Assembly: GCF_014647435.1 (NCBI RefSeq)
Contig: NZ_BMPE01000022.1
Location: forward strand, 1-50,881
Source of the DNA: Deinococcus radiotolerans
Lineage (GTDB): Bacteria; Deinococcota; Deinococci; Deinococcales; Deinococcaceae
Direction: 5' to 3'
Length of the DNA: 50,881 nucleotides
Under the pieces are notes generated by a model, which did no database searches, was not told the origin of the DNA, and was given only the letters and a program-made list of their open reading frames with translations. Below, piece after piece: positions 9,062-18,522 of this stretch. Both the position numbers and the translations under genes were made by a program. How positions within the stretch are numbered: the stretch's first letter is position 1; each line of letters opens with the position of its first letter.

Positions 9062-11200
9062 GTGGCGGGCGTGATCGGCGGCATCCTGCTGGCGCTGGGG
9101 CAGCCGTGGGGCGTGGCGGCGCTGCTAGCCGGCGCGGGGCTGGTGCTGTGGCACGCCCGCCCGGTCCTGCTGGCGCTGGTCGTGCTGGGCGGCGCGGCAG
9201 GCTGGGCCTCCGCGCACGCGGTGCTGACCCGCCCGAACACCCTGACGCCGTGGTTCGGGGCGCAGGTGACGGTGCAGGGCGAGTGGGACGGGCAGTTCCT
9301 GACCCTGCGTGATCCGCCCGCGCGCGTGACGCTGGCGCCGAAGCCCACCCAGGGCCCGGGGCGGCTGCGGGTGTCGGGCCGGCTGCTGGCCCCGGAGGGC
9401 CGCCGCACGCCAGGGGGGTTCGATCAGGCCGCGTGGTTCCGCGCGCAGGGGGGCCTGCTGAGCGTCACGCCGGGCGGCGCGCTGGTAGGCGCGCGGGTGC
9501 GGGAGTTCCAGCCACAGGGCGGGCTGCGCGGCTGGTTCCGCCGGGGCCTGACGACCGGCCTGACCGAGCGGCAGGGCGCGCTGATGCAGGCCATCGAACT
9601 GGGGGACCGGGGCGACATCAGCCGCGAGCAGTTCAGCGAGGGTGAGGCGGTGCGCGACGCGTTCGCGCGGGCGGGACTGGCGCACCTGATGGCGCTGTCC
9701 GGGCAGAACGTGGCGCTCCTGACCGGCGCGCTGATCCTGCTCCTGACGCGGCTGGGCGCGGCCCCCGCGTGGCGATTCGGGCTGCCGGTGCTGCTGCTCG
9801 GGCCGTACCTGCTGCTCGTGCAGTCCTCGGCCAGTATCACGCGGGCGGTCCTGATGGGCGGCGCGGTGCTGCTGGCCCTGGCGCTGGGGCGCGGGCGGCC
9901 CGACCCGCCCGGCGTGATCGCGCTGGCGGCGCTGGCATGCCTGCTGCTGTTCCCTCTGTGGCTGACGGACGTGGGCTTTCAGCTGTCGTTCCTGGCGGTG
10001 GTGGCCCTGACGCAGTCCGAGCGGGTGGCGGGCCTCCTGCCGGGGCGCTGGCCGCGCTGGCTGCGGCTGGGCCTCGCCGCAACCCTGCTCGCCGAGGCCG
10101 GGACGCTACCCGTCATCGCGGGAACGTTCGGGCAGGTGCCGCTCGTGGGTCTGCCCGCCAACCTGCTGGCGGAGGGGATCATGGCCGCGCTGGTCCCGCT
10201 GGGCTTCCTGGCGGGACTGCTGGGCCCGCTGGCGCTGCCGCTGAACGTGGTCAATGGCGTGCTGGCCGACGCGCTGCTGCTGGTGGCGCGCACCTTCGGG
10301 CACGCCCCGGTCCTGAGCTGGGGGCAGGTGGGTGTAGGCGGCCTCCTGGCGTACGCGGCGGCGCTGCTGGCGGGGTGGCTGTGGCTGCTGGGCCGCGTCC
10401 GCGCGCCCGCCGCGCTGGGCACGTGGCTGGCCTGCCTCCTGCTGACCACCCTGCCGGGACGACTGCACCCCGCGCGCGAGGTGGTCTTTCTGGATGTCGG
10501 GCAGGGGGACAGCACCCTGATCCGCCTGCCCCACCTGACGGTCCTCGTGGACGCGGGCGGCTCGGTGGGCAGTGACTACGACGTGGGCGCGCACACGGTC
10601 GTGCCCACCCTGCGGGCCCTGGGCGTGCGGAAGCTGGACGTGCTGGTCGCCACCCACGCGGACACCGACCACATCGAGGGCGCCGCGAGCGTCCTGCGGC
10701 AGATGCCGGTCGGGGAGGTCTGGATCGGTCAGCGCAAGACGGACGATCCGGTGCTGACGGCCGTGCTGCTGGCTGCGCAGGAACGCCATGTGCCGGTGCG
10801 CGAGGTCCGCCGGGGTGATCAGGTCAGCTCGGACGGCGCGACCCTGACCGTCCTGTGGCCCGCCGGGACCGCCTGGTCCACCGAGGACAACGACAACAGC
10901 GTCGCCCTGCGCCTGGAGTCGCGCGGGTGGCGGGCCGCGTTCCTGGGCGACCTGCCCGACCCGGCCGAGGGCACACTGGCCGTGGGAGCGCTGAATCTCC
11001 TGAAGGCCGCGCACCACGGCAGCCGTCACAGCAGCTCGGCGGCGTTCCTCGCGCAGGTCGCGCCGCCCGACACGGTGGTCAGCGTGGGGAGGAACACCTA
11101 CGGGCACCCTCACCCGGACGTGCTGGCCCGGCTGGCGCAGGTTCACTCGCGGGCGTGGCGCACCGATCAGCTGGGCACGATCCGCTGGCCTGTACCCTGA
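9062..11200 (+). CDS. comEC: DNA internalisation channel protein ComEC/Rec2
   Basis: ComEC forms the inner-membrane channel that carries single-stranded DNA into the cell. The N-terminus is a run of membrane helices. The competence domain shows [23 protein letters not shown] (about 204-226) and many further helices to about residue 470. The C-terminal metallo-beta-lactamase-like domain starts at [14 protein letters not shown], with [11 protein letters not shown] (metal-site HxDxDH) and [15 protein letters not shown] 9062 is the first standard start codon after comEA. The frame is also open upstream with similar residues (GSLPWPVPA), so initiation at a non-standard codon such as CTG 9011, overlapping the comEA stop, is possible. 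At 712 aa it is full length. Confidence 0.93.
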   Translation: MAGVIGGILLALGQPWGVAALLAGAGLVLWHARPVLLALVVLGGAAGWASAHAVLTRPNTLTPWFGAQVTVQGEWDGQFLTLRDPPARVTLAPKPTQGPGRLRVSGRLLAPEGRRTPGGFDQAAWFRAQGGLLSVTPGGALVGARVREFQPQGGLRGWFRRGLTTGLTERQGALMQAIELGDRGDISREQFSEGEAVRDAFARAGLAHLMALSGQNVALLTGALILLLTRLGAAPAWRFGLPVLLLGPYLLLVQSSASITRAVLMGGAVLLALALGRGRPDPPGVIALAALACLLLFPLWLTDVGFQLSFLAVVALTQSERVAGLLPGRWPRWLRLGLAATLLAEAGTLPVIAGTFGQVPLVGLPANLLAEGIMAALVPLGFLAGLLGPLALPLNVVNGVLADALLLVARTFGHAPVLSWGQVGVGGLLAYAAALLAGWLWLLGRVRAPAALGTWLACLLLTTLPGRLHPAREVVFLDVGQGDSTLIRLPHLTVLVDAGGSVGSDYDVGAHTVVPTLRALGVRKLDVLVATHADTDHIEGAASVLRQMPVGEVWIGQRKTDDPVLTAVLLAAQERHVPVREVRRGDQVSSDGATLTVLWPAGTAWSTEDNDNSVALRLESRGWRAAFLGDLPDPAEGTLAVGALNLLKAAHHGSRHSSSAAFLAQVAPPDTVVSVGRNTYGHPHPDVLARLAQVHSRAWRTDQLGTIRWPVP

Positions 11201-11257
11201 AAAAGCGCGGGGCACGAAGAGGCCTTCTCCTCCGCGCCCTGCGCCTGACCGGCTGGA

Positions 11258-12874
11258 TCAGTCGGTGGCGCTGACCTCGATCTTCTCGGCCCGCGGGGCG
11301 AGTCCGGCGCGGCCCTTCAGGGGGCGTTCGGGCAGGGCGATGGTCGCCAGGAACGCGAGGCCCACGAGCACGGCGGACACCAGGAACACCTGATCAATCG
11401 CGCCGGCCATGACGCCGCGCAGGGCGTCCAGAATGGGCTGGAGCAGGTTCGCGTCGCCCAGTTTGCCCAGGCCCGCGCCGAGCTGGGCGGTGGCCTGCGG
11501 GCTGGTCAGGAGGTTCGGGTTGGCGATGGCGTCCTGCACGGGGGCGGGCAGCGTGCGGGCCTGTTCGGGCAGCTGCGCGGCGAGGTTGGCATTCAGGTGG
11601 GCGTTCACGAGCGCGCCGAACAGGCTGACGGCCAGGGTGCCGCCGATCTGCCGGAAGAACTGGTTGCCGCTGGTGGCGCTGCCGAGCTGCTCGCGCGGCG
11701 CGGCGTTCTGCACGGCCAGGGTCAGCTGGCTGTTCACGGGGCCCAGGCCCAGGCCCAGCAGGACCATGATGCCCACGGCGATCAGGATGGGCGTGGCGGT
11801 GCCCAGCGTGGTGGCCAGCAGCAGCGCGCCGGTGGCGACCAGACCGCCGATCAGGATGAGGTTCTTGTAGCGGCCGGTGCGGCTGACGACCTGCCCGCTG
11901 AGGGTGCTGGTCAGGATCATGCCGAACATCAGGGGCGCGAGGGCCAGACCGCTGCCGCTGGCGCTGCTGCCGCGCACACCCTGCATGTACAGCGGGAGGT
12001 ACAGGATCGCGGCGTACATGCCCGCGCTCGTCAGGAAGCCCGCGATGGACGCAATGGCGATGCCGCGGTCTTTCAGGAGGCGCAGATCGAGGATGGGGCG
12101 TTCCTGCCGGGCGCTGTGCCACGCGTACGCGCCGAACGTGAGGACGGTGGCAGCCAGCAGGCCCAGAATGATGGCGCTGCCCCAGGCGTACGTGCCGCCG
12201 CCCCACGAGAGGGCCAGGGTCAGGGTGGTGACGGACGCGCCCAGCAGCAGCGCGCCCAGCGCGTCGAAGTGACCGCGGGCGCCGGGGGCGGGCAGGCGAA
12301 AGTAGCGCCAGATGAAGTAAGCGGCGAGCAGCGCGAAGGGCAGGTTCACGAAGAACACGCTGCGCCAGCCCAGGTGATCGGTCAGGAAGCCCCCGACCAG
12401 CGGCCCCACGACGGAGCTGACGCCCCACACAGCGCCGGTGTAGCCCTGGTAGCGGCCGCGTTCGATGGGTGTGAACAGGTCAGCGATGGCGGTGAAGCTC
12501 ATGGCCATCAGGGTGCCGCCGCCGATGCCCTGCACCGCGCGCAGCACGATCAGCTGTTCCATGTTCTGCACGAAACCCAGCAGGACGCTGCCCAGCGTGA
12601 ACACGGCAATGCCGAGCAGGATCAGTGGTCGGCGGCCGTACCGGTCACTGATGGTGCCCACGATGGGCAGGGTGATGGTGGTGGCCAGGGAATACGCGGT
12701 GAACGCCCAGGCGTACAGGTGGAAGCCGCCTAGGTCGCTGATGACGCGGGGCATGGCGCTGCCGACGACGGTGAGGTTGAGGCTGGACAGGAACAGCACG
12801 GTCAGGATGCCGACGAACGCGAGGAGCTTCTCGCGCGGCGCGACCGGGCTGGTGGTGGGTGCGGGGGTGGTCAT
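11258..12874 (-). CDS. MFS drug:H+ antiporter, DHA2 (EmrB/QacA) family
   Basis: A 538-residue transporter with about 14 hydrophobic segments. Landmarks are [19 protein letters not shown] (residues 32-50, DHA2 motif), [12 protein letters not shown] (motif A, about 78-89), [17 protein letters not shown] (motif B) and [24 protein letters not shown] (motif C and the adjacent WRxxFxxNxP signature). It should expel amphipathic or toxic compounds from the cytoplasm in exchange for protons. Its ATG overlaps the stop of the upstream MarR gene by 4 nt, so the two form one operon that is likely repressed by the MarR protein. The substrate is not predictable from sequence. Confidence 0.9.
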   Translation of the reverse strand: MTTPAPTTSPVAPREKLLAFVGILTVLFLSSLNLTVVGSAMPRVISDLGGFHLYAWAFTAYSLATTITLPIVGTISDRYGRRPLILLGIAVFTLGSVLLGFVQNMEQLIVLRAVQGIGGGTLMAMSFTAIADLFTPIERGRYQGYTGAVWGVSSVVGPLVGGFLTDHLGWRSVFFVNLPFALLAAYFIWRYFRLPAPGARGHFDALGALLLGASVTTLTLALSWGGGTYAWGSAIILGLLAATVLTFGAYAWHSARQERPILDLRLLKDRGIAIASIAGFLTSAGMYAAILYLPLYMQGVRGSSASGSGLALAPLMFGMILTSTLSGQVVSRTGRYKNLILIGGLVATGALLLATTLGTATPILIAVGIMVLLGLGLGPVNSQLTLAVQNAAPREQLGSATSGNQFFRQIGGTLAVSLFGALVNAHLNANLAAQLPEQARTLPAPVQDAIANPNLLTSPQATAQLGAGLGKLGDANLLQPILDALRGVMAGAIDQVFLVSAVLVGLAFLATIALPERPLKGRAGLAPRAEKIEVSATD

Positions 12875-13356
12875 GCGGGGTCTCCGGGAGTGGGGCAGGG
12901 GGCGTGCAGGGCGGTGTCCAGGGCGGCCAGCGCGGCGAGAGCGGCTTGAACACGCTCGGGGGGCAGGTGGCCAAAATGCGCGTGGACGATGTCCTGCGCG
13001 ACCGCGCGGGTGCGGGCGCGGGTGGCCTGGCCGTCCTGGGTGAGTTCCAGGCGTTGCAGTCGCAGGTCGCTGGGGTCGGTGACGCGGCGCACCAGGCCCG
13101 CCTGCACGAGCTTGGTGACCATGCGGGTCACGGTGGGTGCGGGGAGGTTCTGCGCGTGCGCGACCGCGCCGGGCGTGTCGGCGCCGTCCATGACGCTGGC
13201 CAGCACGAGCAGTTCCTTGGTGTTCAGGCCCAGCGCGGTTTCAAGCGGGTCGTCGAGAACGTGGTGAACACGCCGGGAGAGCCGCAGGATCATCCGGACG
13301 AGGCCGTACAGATCATCCGTGACTGGGGGGGGATTGAGGGCAGGACTTCCATTCAT
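12871..13356 (-). CDS. MarR-family transcriptional regulator
   Basis: A 161-aa winged-helix regulator. [43 protein letters not shown] leads into the recognition region [49 protein letters not shown], the classical MarR pattern with the D(P)xDxR wing. I start at ATG 13356 (MNGSPALN) because the only longer reading uses TTG 13386. Those ten extra codons coincide with two tandem 13-bp repeats that look like operator DNA. It overlaps the efflux pump gene by 4 nt. It most likely represses itself and the pump until a toxic ligand binds. Confidence 0.88.
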   Translation of the reverse strand: MNGSPALNPPPVTDDLYGLVRMILRLSRRVHHVLDDPLETALGLNTKELLVLASVMDGADTPGAVAHAQNLPAPTVTRMVTKLVQAGLVRRVTDPSDLRLQRLELTQDGQATRARTRAVAQDIVHAHFGHLPPERVQAALAALAALDTALHAPCPTPGDPA

Positions 13357-13382
13357 TTCAAATGGAAGTATTTCAAATGGAA
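13346..13382. promoter_or_regulatory. candidate MarR operator: tandem 13-bp repeats plus inverted copy
   Basis: ATTTCAAATGGAA occurs at 13355-13367 and again at 13370-13382 (15-bp period). An inverted partial copy, CTTCCATT (13346-13353), pairs with AATGGAAG (13361-13368). The sites overlap the MarR start codon and are AT-rich in a GC-rich window, a suitable place for autoregulatory binding. Confidence 0.6.
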
Positions 13383-13464
13383 CCAAGTTCTGCCAGTTGC
13401 CAAGTGTTCATCCAGCGGGAACACCACACCTCACAATTCCGGCCCCGCCCGATAACCCGTTCCC

Positions 13465-13920
13465 CTACTCTAGCGGCACAGGCCGCAACGCCACCCAGCC
13501 GTCCAGCATCTCCGAAAGCCGCACCCCCGCGCACAGGTGAGCGTCCAGCACGCCCGGCAGCCACGGCAGGGCGTCCCCCGGCAGGTCCACAGGGTCGAAC
13601 CACCCGACCTCCGAGGTCTTCTCAAGTGGCCTGGCCTCACCCGACCACCCACGCGCCAGGAAGAACACATCCAGTCCCGCCGCGCCCTCCAGGTCATACC
13701 GGCAGGCCCCCAGGCAGGACAGCAGCACCGGATTCACGCTCAGGCCCACCTCCTCCGCCGCCTCGCGGGCCGCCGCCTGCGCCAGCGTCTCCCCCGCCTC
13801 CACGTGCCCGCCCGGCAGGCCCCACAGCCCATCCGCGTACGACGACCCAGAGCGGCGGCCCAGCAGCACCCGACCCGCGTCGTCCTGCACGATCAGCCAC
13901 GCCACCAGATGAAACGTCAC
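13465..13920 (-). CDS. Nudix hydrolase (downstream paralogue)
   Basis: A 151-residue Nudix-fold enzyme that should hydrolyse a nucleoside diphosphate linked to some moiety X. The Nudix box [24 protein letters not shown] (about 38-61) is complete, including REAAEE for metal binding. It is preceded by [21 protein letters not shown]. The start is GTG 13920, which forms a 4-nt GTGA overlap with the stop of the preceding Nudix gene. The two proteins align over nearly their whole length, so they look like a tandem duplication. The substrate is unknown; mutated-nucleotide cleaning (MutT-like) or NTP/NDP-sugar hydrolysis are both possible. Confidence 0.88.
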   Translation of the reverse strand: MTFHLVAWLIVQDDAGRVLLGRRSGSSYADGLWGLPGGHVEAGETLAQAAAREAAEEVGLSVNPVLLSCLGACRYDLEGAAGLDVFFLARGWSGEARPLEKTSEVGWFDPVDLPGDALPWLPGVLDAHLCAGVRLSEMLDGWVALRPVPLE

Positions 13921-14363
13921 GCGATCACCCGCGCCTCACGCACGTCGCGCAGCTGCTCGGTCAGGCGCGCCCCACGCCGCAGGTGCGCGTCCAGCAGCGG
14001 CGCGATCCACGGCAAGGCGCCCGGTGGCAGCGCGTCGGGGGCAAACCAAGCGACCTCGGAGGTCTTGTGGAGCGGCTGCGGCTCGCCCTCCCAGGCGAGC
14101 GCGCGAAACAGGAAGTCCGTGCCCTGCGCGCCGTCCACCTCATAACGGCGCACGCCCAGCAGGGACAGCGTGGCCGGGTCGAGGATCAGACCAACCTCCT
14201 CCCGGACCTCGCGCGCGGCCGCCTCCGGCAGGCCCTCGCCGCGCTCCACGCCGCCGCCCGGCAGGCCCCACAGGCCATGCCCGTACGCCGAGCCGTCCCG
14301 GCGCCCCAGCAGCACCCGGCCCCCCTCATCCTGCACGACCACCCACACGAGCAGATTCCGCAT
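13917..14363 (-). CDS. Nudix hydrolase (upstream paralogue)
   Basis: A 148-residue Nudix enzyme. [43 protein letters not shown] carries the full Nudix box with REVREE. I begin it at ATG 14363 ([10 protein letters not shown]), where the beta-strand of the fold starts; the open frame further upstream lacks features. It shares most of its pattern with the next gene, including KTSEV(A/G)WF and LPW(I/L)xxxLDAHL, and its stop overlaps that gene's start. The pair is transcribed away from the thiamine riboswitch. Expression of the two at equal levels through coupling suggests related substrates or a heteromeric pairing, which is inference. Confidence 0.88.
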   Translation of the reverse strand: MRNLLVWVVVQDEGGRVLLGRRDGSAYGHGLWGLPGGGVERGEGLPEAAAREVREEVGLILDPATLSLLGVRRYEVDGAQGTDFLFRALAWEGEPQPLHKTSEVAWFAPDALPPGALPWIAPLLDAHLRRGARLTEQLRDVREARVIA

Positions 14364-14453
14364 GGCCCAGGTTGGCACGCGCCGCGCGCCGCAACCGCAA
14401 CCGGTGACGAAGGACACTCCCCGCGCGGCGGCCTGCGCTATCCTGACGGGTGC

Positions 14454-14536
14454 GTCACCGGGGGTGCCTGCCAAAGGGCGGGCTGAGACTTACCCCAGGA
14501 ACCTGATCCGGGTCATTCCGGCGGAGGGAGCGTGAC
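14454..14536 (+). ncRNA. TPP (THI-box) riboswitch
   Basis: The conserved core is present in order: GGGGTGCC, then GGGCTGAGA, then ACCC and GAACCTGATCCGGGTCAT, then CCGGCGGAGGGA. The ends close as a P1 helix (GTCAC 14454-14458 with GTGAC 14532-14536). This element binds thiamine pyrophosphate and shuts off downstream thiamine genes, here the thiB-thiP-thiQ uptake system. Confidence 0.95.
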
Positions 14537-14571
14537 CGGCCGCCCACACCCGTGGCGTAGGCCCACCGCTT

Positions 14572-14590
14572 CCCCTCGTGACGCGAGGGG
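14572..14590 (+). promoter_or_regulatory. Shine-Dalgarno-sequestering hairpin of the TPP riboswitch
   Basis: CCCCTCG (14572-14578) pairs with CGAGGGG (14584-14590). The right arm contains the GAGGGG ribosome-binding site 8 nt before the thiB ATG. Formation of this stem would hide the site, so the riboswitch probably acts on translation initiation. The following tract (ACTTTCTTA) is only mildly T-rich, so transcription termination is less likely. Confidence 0.7.
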
Positions 14591-14598
14591 ACTTTCTT

Positions 14599-15633
14599 AT
14601 GCGTGGAACACTGACTGTACTTGCCGCACTCGCCGTCGCCAGCGCCGCCAGCGCCCAGACGACCCTGACCGTCATCACGCATGACTCGTTCGACGTGGAC
14701 AAGAAACTGCTCACCGCGTTCGAGACGCAGAACAGGGCGAAGGTGCGTTTCATCAAGGGCGGCGACGCCGGGGAACTCCTGAACCGCCTGATCCTCACCC
14801 GCCGCGCCCCCATCGCCGACGTGGTGTACGGCCTCGACAACAGCCTGTTACCCCGCGCCCGGCAGGCTGGCATTCTCCAGCCGTACAAGAGCCCCCTTCT
14901 CTCCCGCGTGCCCGCCGCATACCGCCTGGGCGACGACGGCCTGCTGAACACCGTCGATTACGGCTTCGTAGCGCTGAACTACGACCGCGCGTGGTTCGAG
15001 AAGAACGGCGTGGCGCTCCCCAAAAGCCTCGACGACCTGAAGTCCCCCGCCTACGCGAAGCTGACGGTCGTGCAGAGCCCCGCCACGAGCAGCCCCGGCC
15101 TCGCGTTCCTCCTCGCCACCGTCAACCACTACGGCGAGGCAGGCGCGTGGCAGTGGTGGCGCGCCGCCCGGCAGGGCGGCATGAAAGTCACGCGCGGCTG
15201 GAGCGACGCGTACTACAAGGACTTCACCCGCAACGGCGGCAAGTACCCCATCGTCCTGTCCTACGCCAGCAGCCCCGCCGCCGAAGTCTTCTATGCCGAC
15301 GGCTTCAACCCCGCCAAACTCCCCGCCCAGCCCCCCACCGCCAACCTCTTCCTGCCCGGCAGCACCTACACCCAGCTCGAAGGCGTGGGCATCCTGAAAG
15401 GCACCAAGCAGGCCGCCCTCGCCAGGAAGTTCGTGGACTTCATGCTGAGCGCACCCGTCCAGACCGACATCCCCACCCGCATGTGGATCTACCCCGCCGT
15501 GAAAGGCACTCCCATGAACCCCGTGTTCACCTTCGCGCAGGAACCCCAGGCCTCCTCCGTGAAAGCCGACATTGCCGCCAATCCCCAGCGCCTCGTGGAC
15601 GCCTGGGTCACGCAGGTCCTCAGAGCCCGGTAA
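14599..15633 (+). CDS. thiB: thiamine ABC transporter substrate-binding protein
   Basis: A periplasmic binding protein that captures thiamine or its phosphates and delivers them to ThiPQ. A cleavable signal peptide ([19 protein letters not shown], residues 1-19) is followed by [63 protein letters not shown], typical of the ThiB/TbpA family. Other family marks are [15 protein letters not shown] and [12 protein letters not shown]. The length of 344 aa is normal. ATG 14599 is chosen because it follows GAGGGG by 8 nt and starts the signal peptide; GTG 14578 lies inside the regulatory hairpin. Directly under TPP riboswitch control. Confidence 0.94.
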   Translation: MRGTLTVLAALAVASAASAQTTLTVITHDSFDVDKKLLTAFETQNRAKVRFIKGGDAGELLNRLILTRRAPIADVVYGLDNSLLPRARQAGILQPYKSPLLSRVPAAYRLGDDGLLNTVDYGFVALNYDRAWFEKNGVALPKSLDDLKSPAYAKLTVVQSPATSSPGLAFLLATVNHYGEAGAWQWWRAARQGGMKVTRGWSDAYYKDFTRNGGKYPIVLSYASSPAAEVFYADGFNPAKLPAQPPTANLFLPGSTYTQLEGVGILKGTKQAALARKFVDFMLSAPVQTDIPTRMWIYPAVKGTPMNPVFTFAQEPQASSVKADIAANPQRLVDAWVTQVLRAR

Positions 15634-15915
15634 GGACGCGGCAACACCAAACCCCTCTGCTCAAGCTGAGAAAGTAGAACCTGCCGACATGCACCAAGAC
15701 AGCCTGCCCCTCTACCGTCCTGGCCCACGAGCCGTCGTGCGCGCAGCGCGCGGGCCTTCGGCGGGCGCGACGGATGGCGTCGAGGCCGGAACCGTCACTG
15801 CCCTGCGCCAGCCCGCCGCGTCAGTCAAATCTCTTGCCGAGCGCAGCGACTGCCCCCCCGTCCCCCCTGGGGATGGGGGCTGGGGGGTGGGGCAGCCCAC
15901 CGCAGGCACCCCCCT
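15634..15915 (+). other. 282-bp thiB-thiP spacer with G-quadruplex motif and G/C hairpin
   Basis: No gene is visible here. Four G-runs (15869-15872, 15875-15879, 15882-15887, 15889-15892) with 1-2 nt loops meet the G-quadruplex pattern on the mRNA strand. Just upstream, C-runs (15853-15859 and 15862-15867) can instead pair with the first G-runs. A further inverted repeat (CCGTCGTGCGCGC against GCGCGACGG) lies near 15730-15767. A spacer this long is unusual inside a thiBPQ operon. Confidence 0.5.
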
Positions 15916-17463
15916 ATGAACCTGCCCAAGCTGACAGGTTGGCTCCTCGCCCTCCCAGGCCTGATCTTCGTGACGTTGTGTCTTGTCCTGCCCCTGGCCA
16001 GAACGCTGCGGGAAGGTGGCGTGACCCTGGACGTGTGGCGTGACCCGTACTTCCAGGGTCGCCTCGCATGGACCTTGACGCAGGCGGCCGTGACGGCGGG
16101 CGTGGCGGCGCTGATCGGGGTGCCGCTGTCGTTCCTGCTGTCGCGGTTCGAGGTGCGGGGGAAGGCGTTGTTCCTGCGGCTGCTGCTGTTGCCGTTCGTG
16201 ACGCCGACGCTGGTGGCGGTGCTGGGCCTGAGTGCGCTGCTGGGGCCGCAGGGGTGGGTGACGCGCCTGACGGGTGTGGACCTGAGTGACACGCCGGCGC
16301 TGCTGGTGCTGGGGAATCTGTTTTTCAACGTGCCGGTGCTGGTGCGCCTGAGTTACGCGGGGTTCGCGCGGGTGCCGGGGAACGTGGTGGGCGCGGCGCG
16401 GTCGCTGGGGGCGCCCTGGTGGCGGGCGGCGCTGGGTGTGGCGCTGCCGCTGGCGCTGCCGGGGGTACTGGCGGGGGTGGTGCTGGTGTTCCTGTACTCG
16501 GCGTTGAGTTTCGGGTTGCCGCTGGCGCTGGGTGGCGAGCGGTTCGCGACGCTGGAGGTGGAGATCTACACGCTGACGGCACTGCAACTGCGCCTGTCGG
16601 AGGCGAGTGCGTTGATCGTGGGCCAGCTGGGGTTCACGCTGCTGGCGACCTGGGCGTACGTGGCGCTATCACGCGGTGGGGTGGGCGTACCGTCAGGTGG
16701 CCTGCCGCGCGCGCGGGGTGGGGCGAGGGCGGCGCTGCTGGGGCTGGGGGGTGTGGTGGCGCTCGTGTGTTTCGCGCCGCTGGTGGCGGTGGCGCTGCGG
16801 GGCGTGCTGGGCACGTCGGGGTTCACACTGGGGTACTGGCAGGGCGTGCTGGCAGACCCGGACACACCGCTGCTCCTGTGGAACACCGTGCGCTTCGGGC
16901 TGATGGCCCTGGCCGGCGCCACCCTGCTGGGCGGCCTGTACGCGCTGGGCGCGTGGCGGGCCGGGTCGCGGGCGCTGGATCTGGTCTCGCTGCTGCCGCT
17001 GATGGTCTCCCCCGTCAGCCTCGCGGTGGGGTACCTGCTGGCGTACCCGGTGCTGGCCGCGACGCTGCCCATGCTGATCGCGGCGTACACGCTGCTGGCG
17101 TGGCCGCTGGTGGTGCGTTCGCTGCTGCCCGCGCTGCGGGCCATTCCACCCCGGCTGTTTGAGGCGGCCCGCTCGCTGGGTGCCTCGCGCAGCGCGGCGT
17201 TCCGGTCCGTCACGGTGCCGCTGGCCTTCCCAGCGCTGCGGGGGGGCGGGGCGCTGGCACTGGCAACCGTGCTGGGCGAGTTCGGTGCGACGCTGGTCCT
17301 CACGCGGCCCGAATGGGCGACCCTCAGCACCGGCCTGTATGAACGGCTGGGCCGCCCCGGTGAACGCAACCTTGGCGAGGCCTGCGCGCTGGCCACTGCG
17401 CTGCTCGTCCTCGCCACGCTGGCCTTCACCCTGCTGGACGGCGGCGAGGGCGAGGTCACGTGA
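15916..17463 (+). CDS. thiP: thiamine ABC transporter permease
   Basis: A 515-aa inner-membrane permease built of two fused binding-protein-dependent permease halves with about 12 hydrophobic segments. Each half carries an EAA-type loop that contacts the ATPase: [25 protein letters not shown] (about 157-181) and [29 protein letters not shown] (about 416-444). This double-length form is typical of ThiP. ATG 15916 has only a weak ribosome-binding site, preceded by a G-run and C-run region. It ends one base before the thiQ start, so the two are co-translated. Substrate assignment rests on the riboswitch and the thiB neighbour. Confidence 0.92.
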   Translation: MNLPKLTGWLLALPGLIFVTLCLVLPLARTLREGGVTLDVWRDPYFQGRLAWTLTQAAVTAGVAALIGVPLSFLLSRFEVRGKALFLRLLLLPFVTPTLVAVLGLSALLGPQGWVTRLTGVDLSDTPALLVLGNLFFNVPVLVRLSYAGFARVPGNVVGAARSLGAPWWRAALGVALPLALPGVLAGVVLVFLYSALSFGLPLALGGERFATLEVEIYTLTALQLRLSEASALIVGQLGFTLLATWAYVALSRGGVGVPSGGLPRARGGARAALLGLGGVVALVCFAPLVAVALRGVLGTSGFTLGYWQGVLADPDTPLLLWNTVRFGLMALAGATLLGGLYALGAWRAGSRALDLVSLLPLMVSPVSLAVGYLLAYPVLAATLPMLIAAYTLLAWPLVVRSLLPALRAIPPRLFEAARSLGASRSAAFRSVTVPLAFPALRGGGALALATVLGEFGATLVLTRPEWATLSTGLYERLGRPGERNLGEACALATALLVLATLAFTLLDGGEGEVT

Positions 17464-17464
17464 G

Positions 17465-18454
17465 ATGCTGACCCGCGTGACCGACCTTCCCCCTGCCCTG
17501 TCCCTCGCTGGTATCCGGAAGTCGTTTGGTCGGGTGGCGGCGGTGCGGGGTGTGTCGCTGGATGTGGCGGCGGGTGAGACGGTGGCGCTGCTGGGCCCGA
17601 GTGGGTGTGGGAAGAGCACGGTGCTGCGGGTGGTGGCGGGCCTGGAGCAGCCGGATGCGGGATCGGTGGCGGTGGCGGGGCGGGACGTGACGAGCCTGCC
17701 GCCGGAGGCGCGTGGGGTGGGGCTGGTGTTTCAGGATTACGCGCTGTTCCCGCATCTGAGCGTGCTGGGGAACGTGGCGTACGGGCCGCGTGTGCGGGGC
17801 GCGGGGCGCGCGGCAGCGGCGGCGCGGGCCCGTGAGGCGCTGGCGCTGGTGGATCTGCCGGAACTGGAGGCGCGGCGGGTCGCGCAGCTGTCGGGGGGGC
17901 AGGCGCAGCGGGTGGCGCTGGCGCGGGCGCTGGCGACGGGCGCGGGGCTGCTGCTGCTGGACGAGCCGATGTCGAACCTGGACGAGCGGCTGCGGGCCGA
18001 GTTGCGTGCGGGGCTGCGGTCGCTGTTCGCGCAGGTGGGCGCGGGCGTGCTGCTGGTGACGCATGATCAGCGGGAGGCGCGGGCGCTGGCCGGGCGTGTG
18101 GCAGTCATGCGCGCGGGCGAACTGGTGCAGGTGGGGGCGACTGAGGAGGTGTTCGCGCGGCCCGCGACGGCGTGGGTGGCGGCGTTCCTGGGCGAGTCGA
18201 ATCTGCTGCCGGACGAGCCGAGCTGGGTGCGTTTCGTGCCCGAGGAGGCGCTGCGGCCCGGCGTGGGGGAATGGTGGCCGGTGACGGCGCGGCAGCCGGT
18301 GGAGGGCGGCGTGCAGGTGACGGTCGCCCACGAGTGGGGGCCGCTGTCACTGACCCTGAGTGCGCGTGAAGCAGCGGCTCTGGATGGTGACCGCCTGCGC
18401 CTGAGTGTGGAGGAGTCGGGGGTGCGGCGCCTGCCGGACGACCGCTCACTCTAG
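17465..18454 (+). CDS. thiQ: thiamine ABC transporter ATP-binding protein
   Basis: The cytoplasmic ATPase that drives thiamine import. It contains Walker A GPSGCGKST (about 47-55), Q-loop FQDYALFPH, signature LSGGQAQRVALARAL, Walker B LLLLDEPMSNLD and H-loop LLVTHDQ. About 90 C-terminal residues beyond the ATPase core resemble the TOBE-type regulatory tail of CUT1/Fbp-like importers, so 329 aa is longer than the E. coli ThiQ (about 230). ATG 17465 is used, one base after the thiP stop. A spermidine or iron ABC ATPase would look similar; the operon context and the TPP riboswitch decide for thiamine. Confidence 0.9.
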   Translation: MLTRVTDLPPALSLAGIRKSFGRVAAVRGVSLDVAAGETVALLGPSGCGKSTVLRVVAGLEQPDAGSVAVAGRDVTSLPPEARGVGLVFQDYALFPHLSVLGNVAYGPRVRGAGRAAAAARAREALALVDLPELEARRVAQLSGGQAQRVALARALATGAGLLLLDEPMSNLDERLRAELRAGLRSLFAQVGAGVLLVTHDQREARALAGRVAVMRAGELVQVGATEEVFARPATAWVAAFLGESNLLPDEPSWVRFVPEEALRPGVGEWWPVTARQPVEGGVQVTVAHEWGPLSLTLSAREAAALDGDRLRLSVEESGVRRLPDDRSL

Positions 18455-18522
18455 TGTGGCTTTTCGCACAGTTCATTTATGCTGACGGGGCGGTCCTAGG
18501 TGACCGCGTGGAGGCGAGAAAC

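Noticed and set aside
11201..11257. Intrinsic terminator between comEC and the MFS gene
   Set aside because: Only a weak GCGCGG/CCGCGC pairing with a long loop and no T-run; too weak to call.
14578..14598. GTG 14578 as the thiB start
   Set aside because: It lies inside the ribosome-binding-site hairpin, lacks its own Shine-Dalgarno and adds seven residues ahead of a proper signal peptide.
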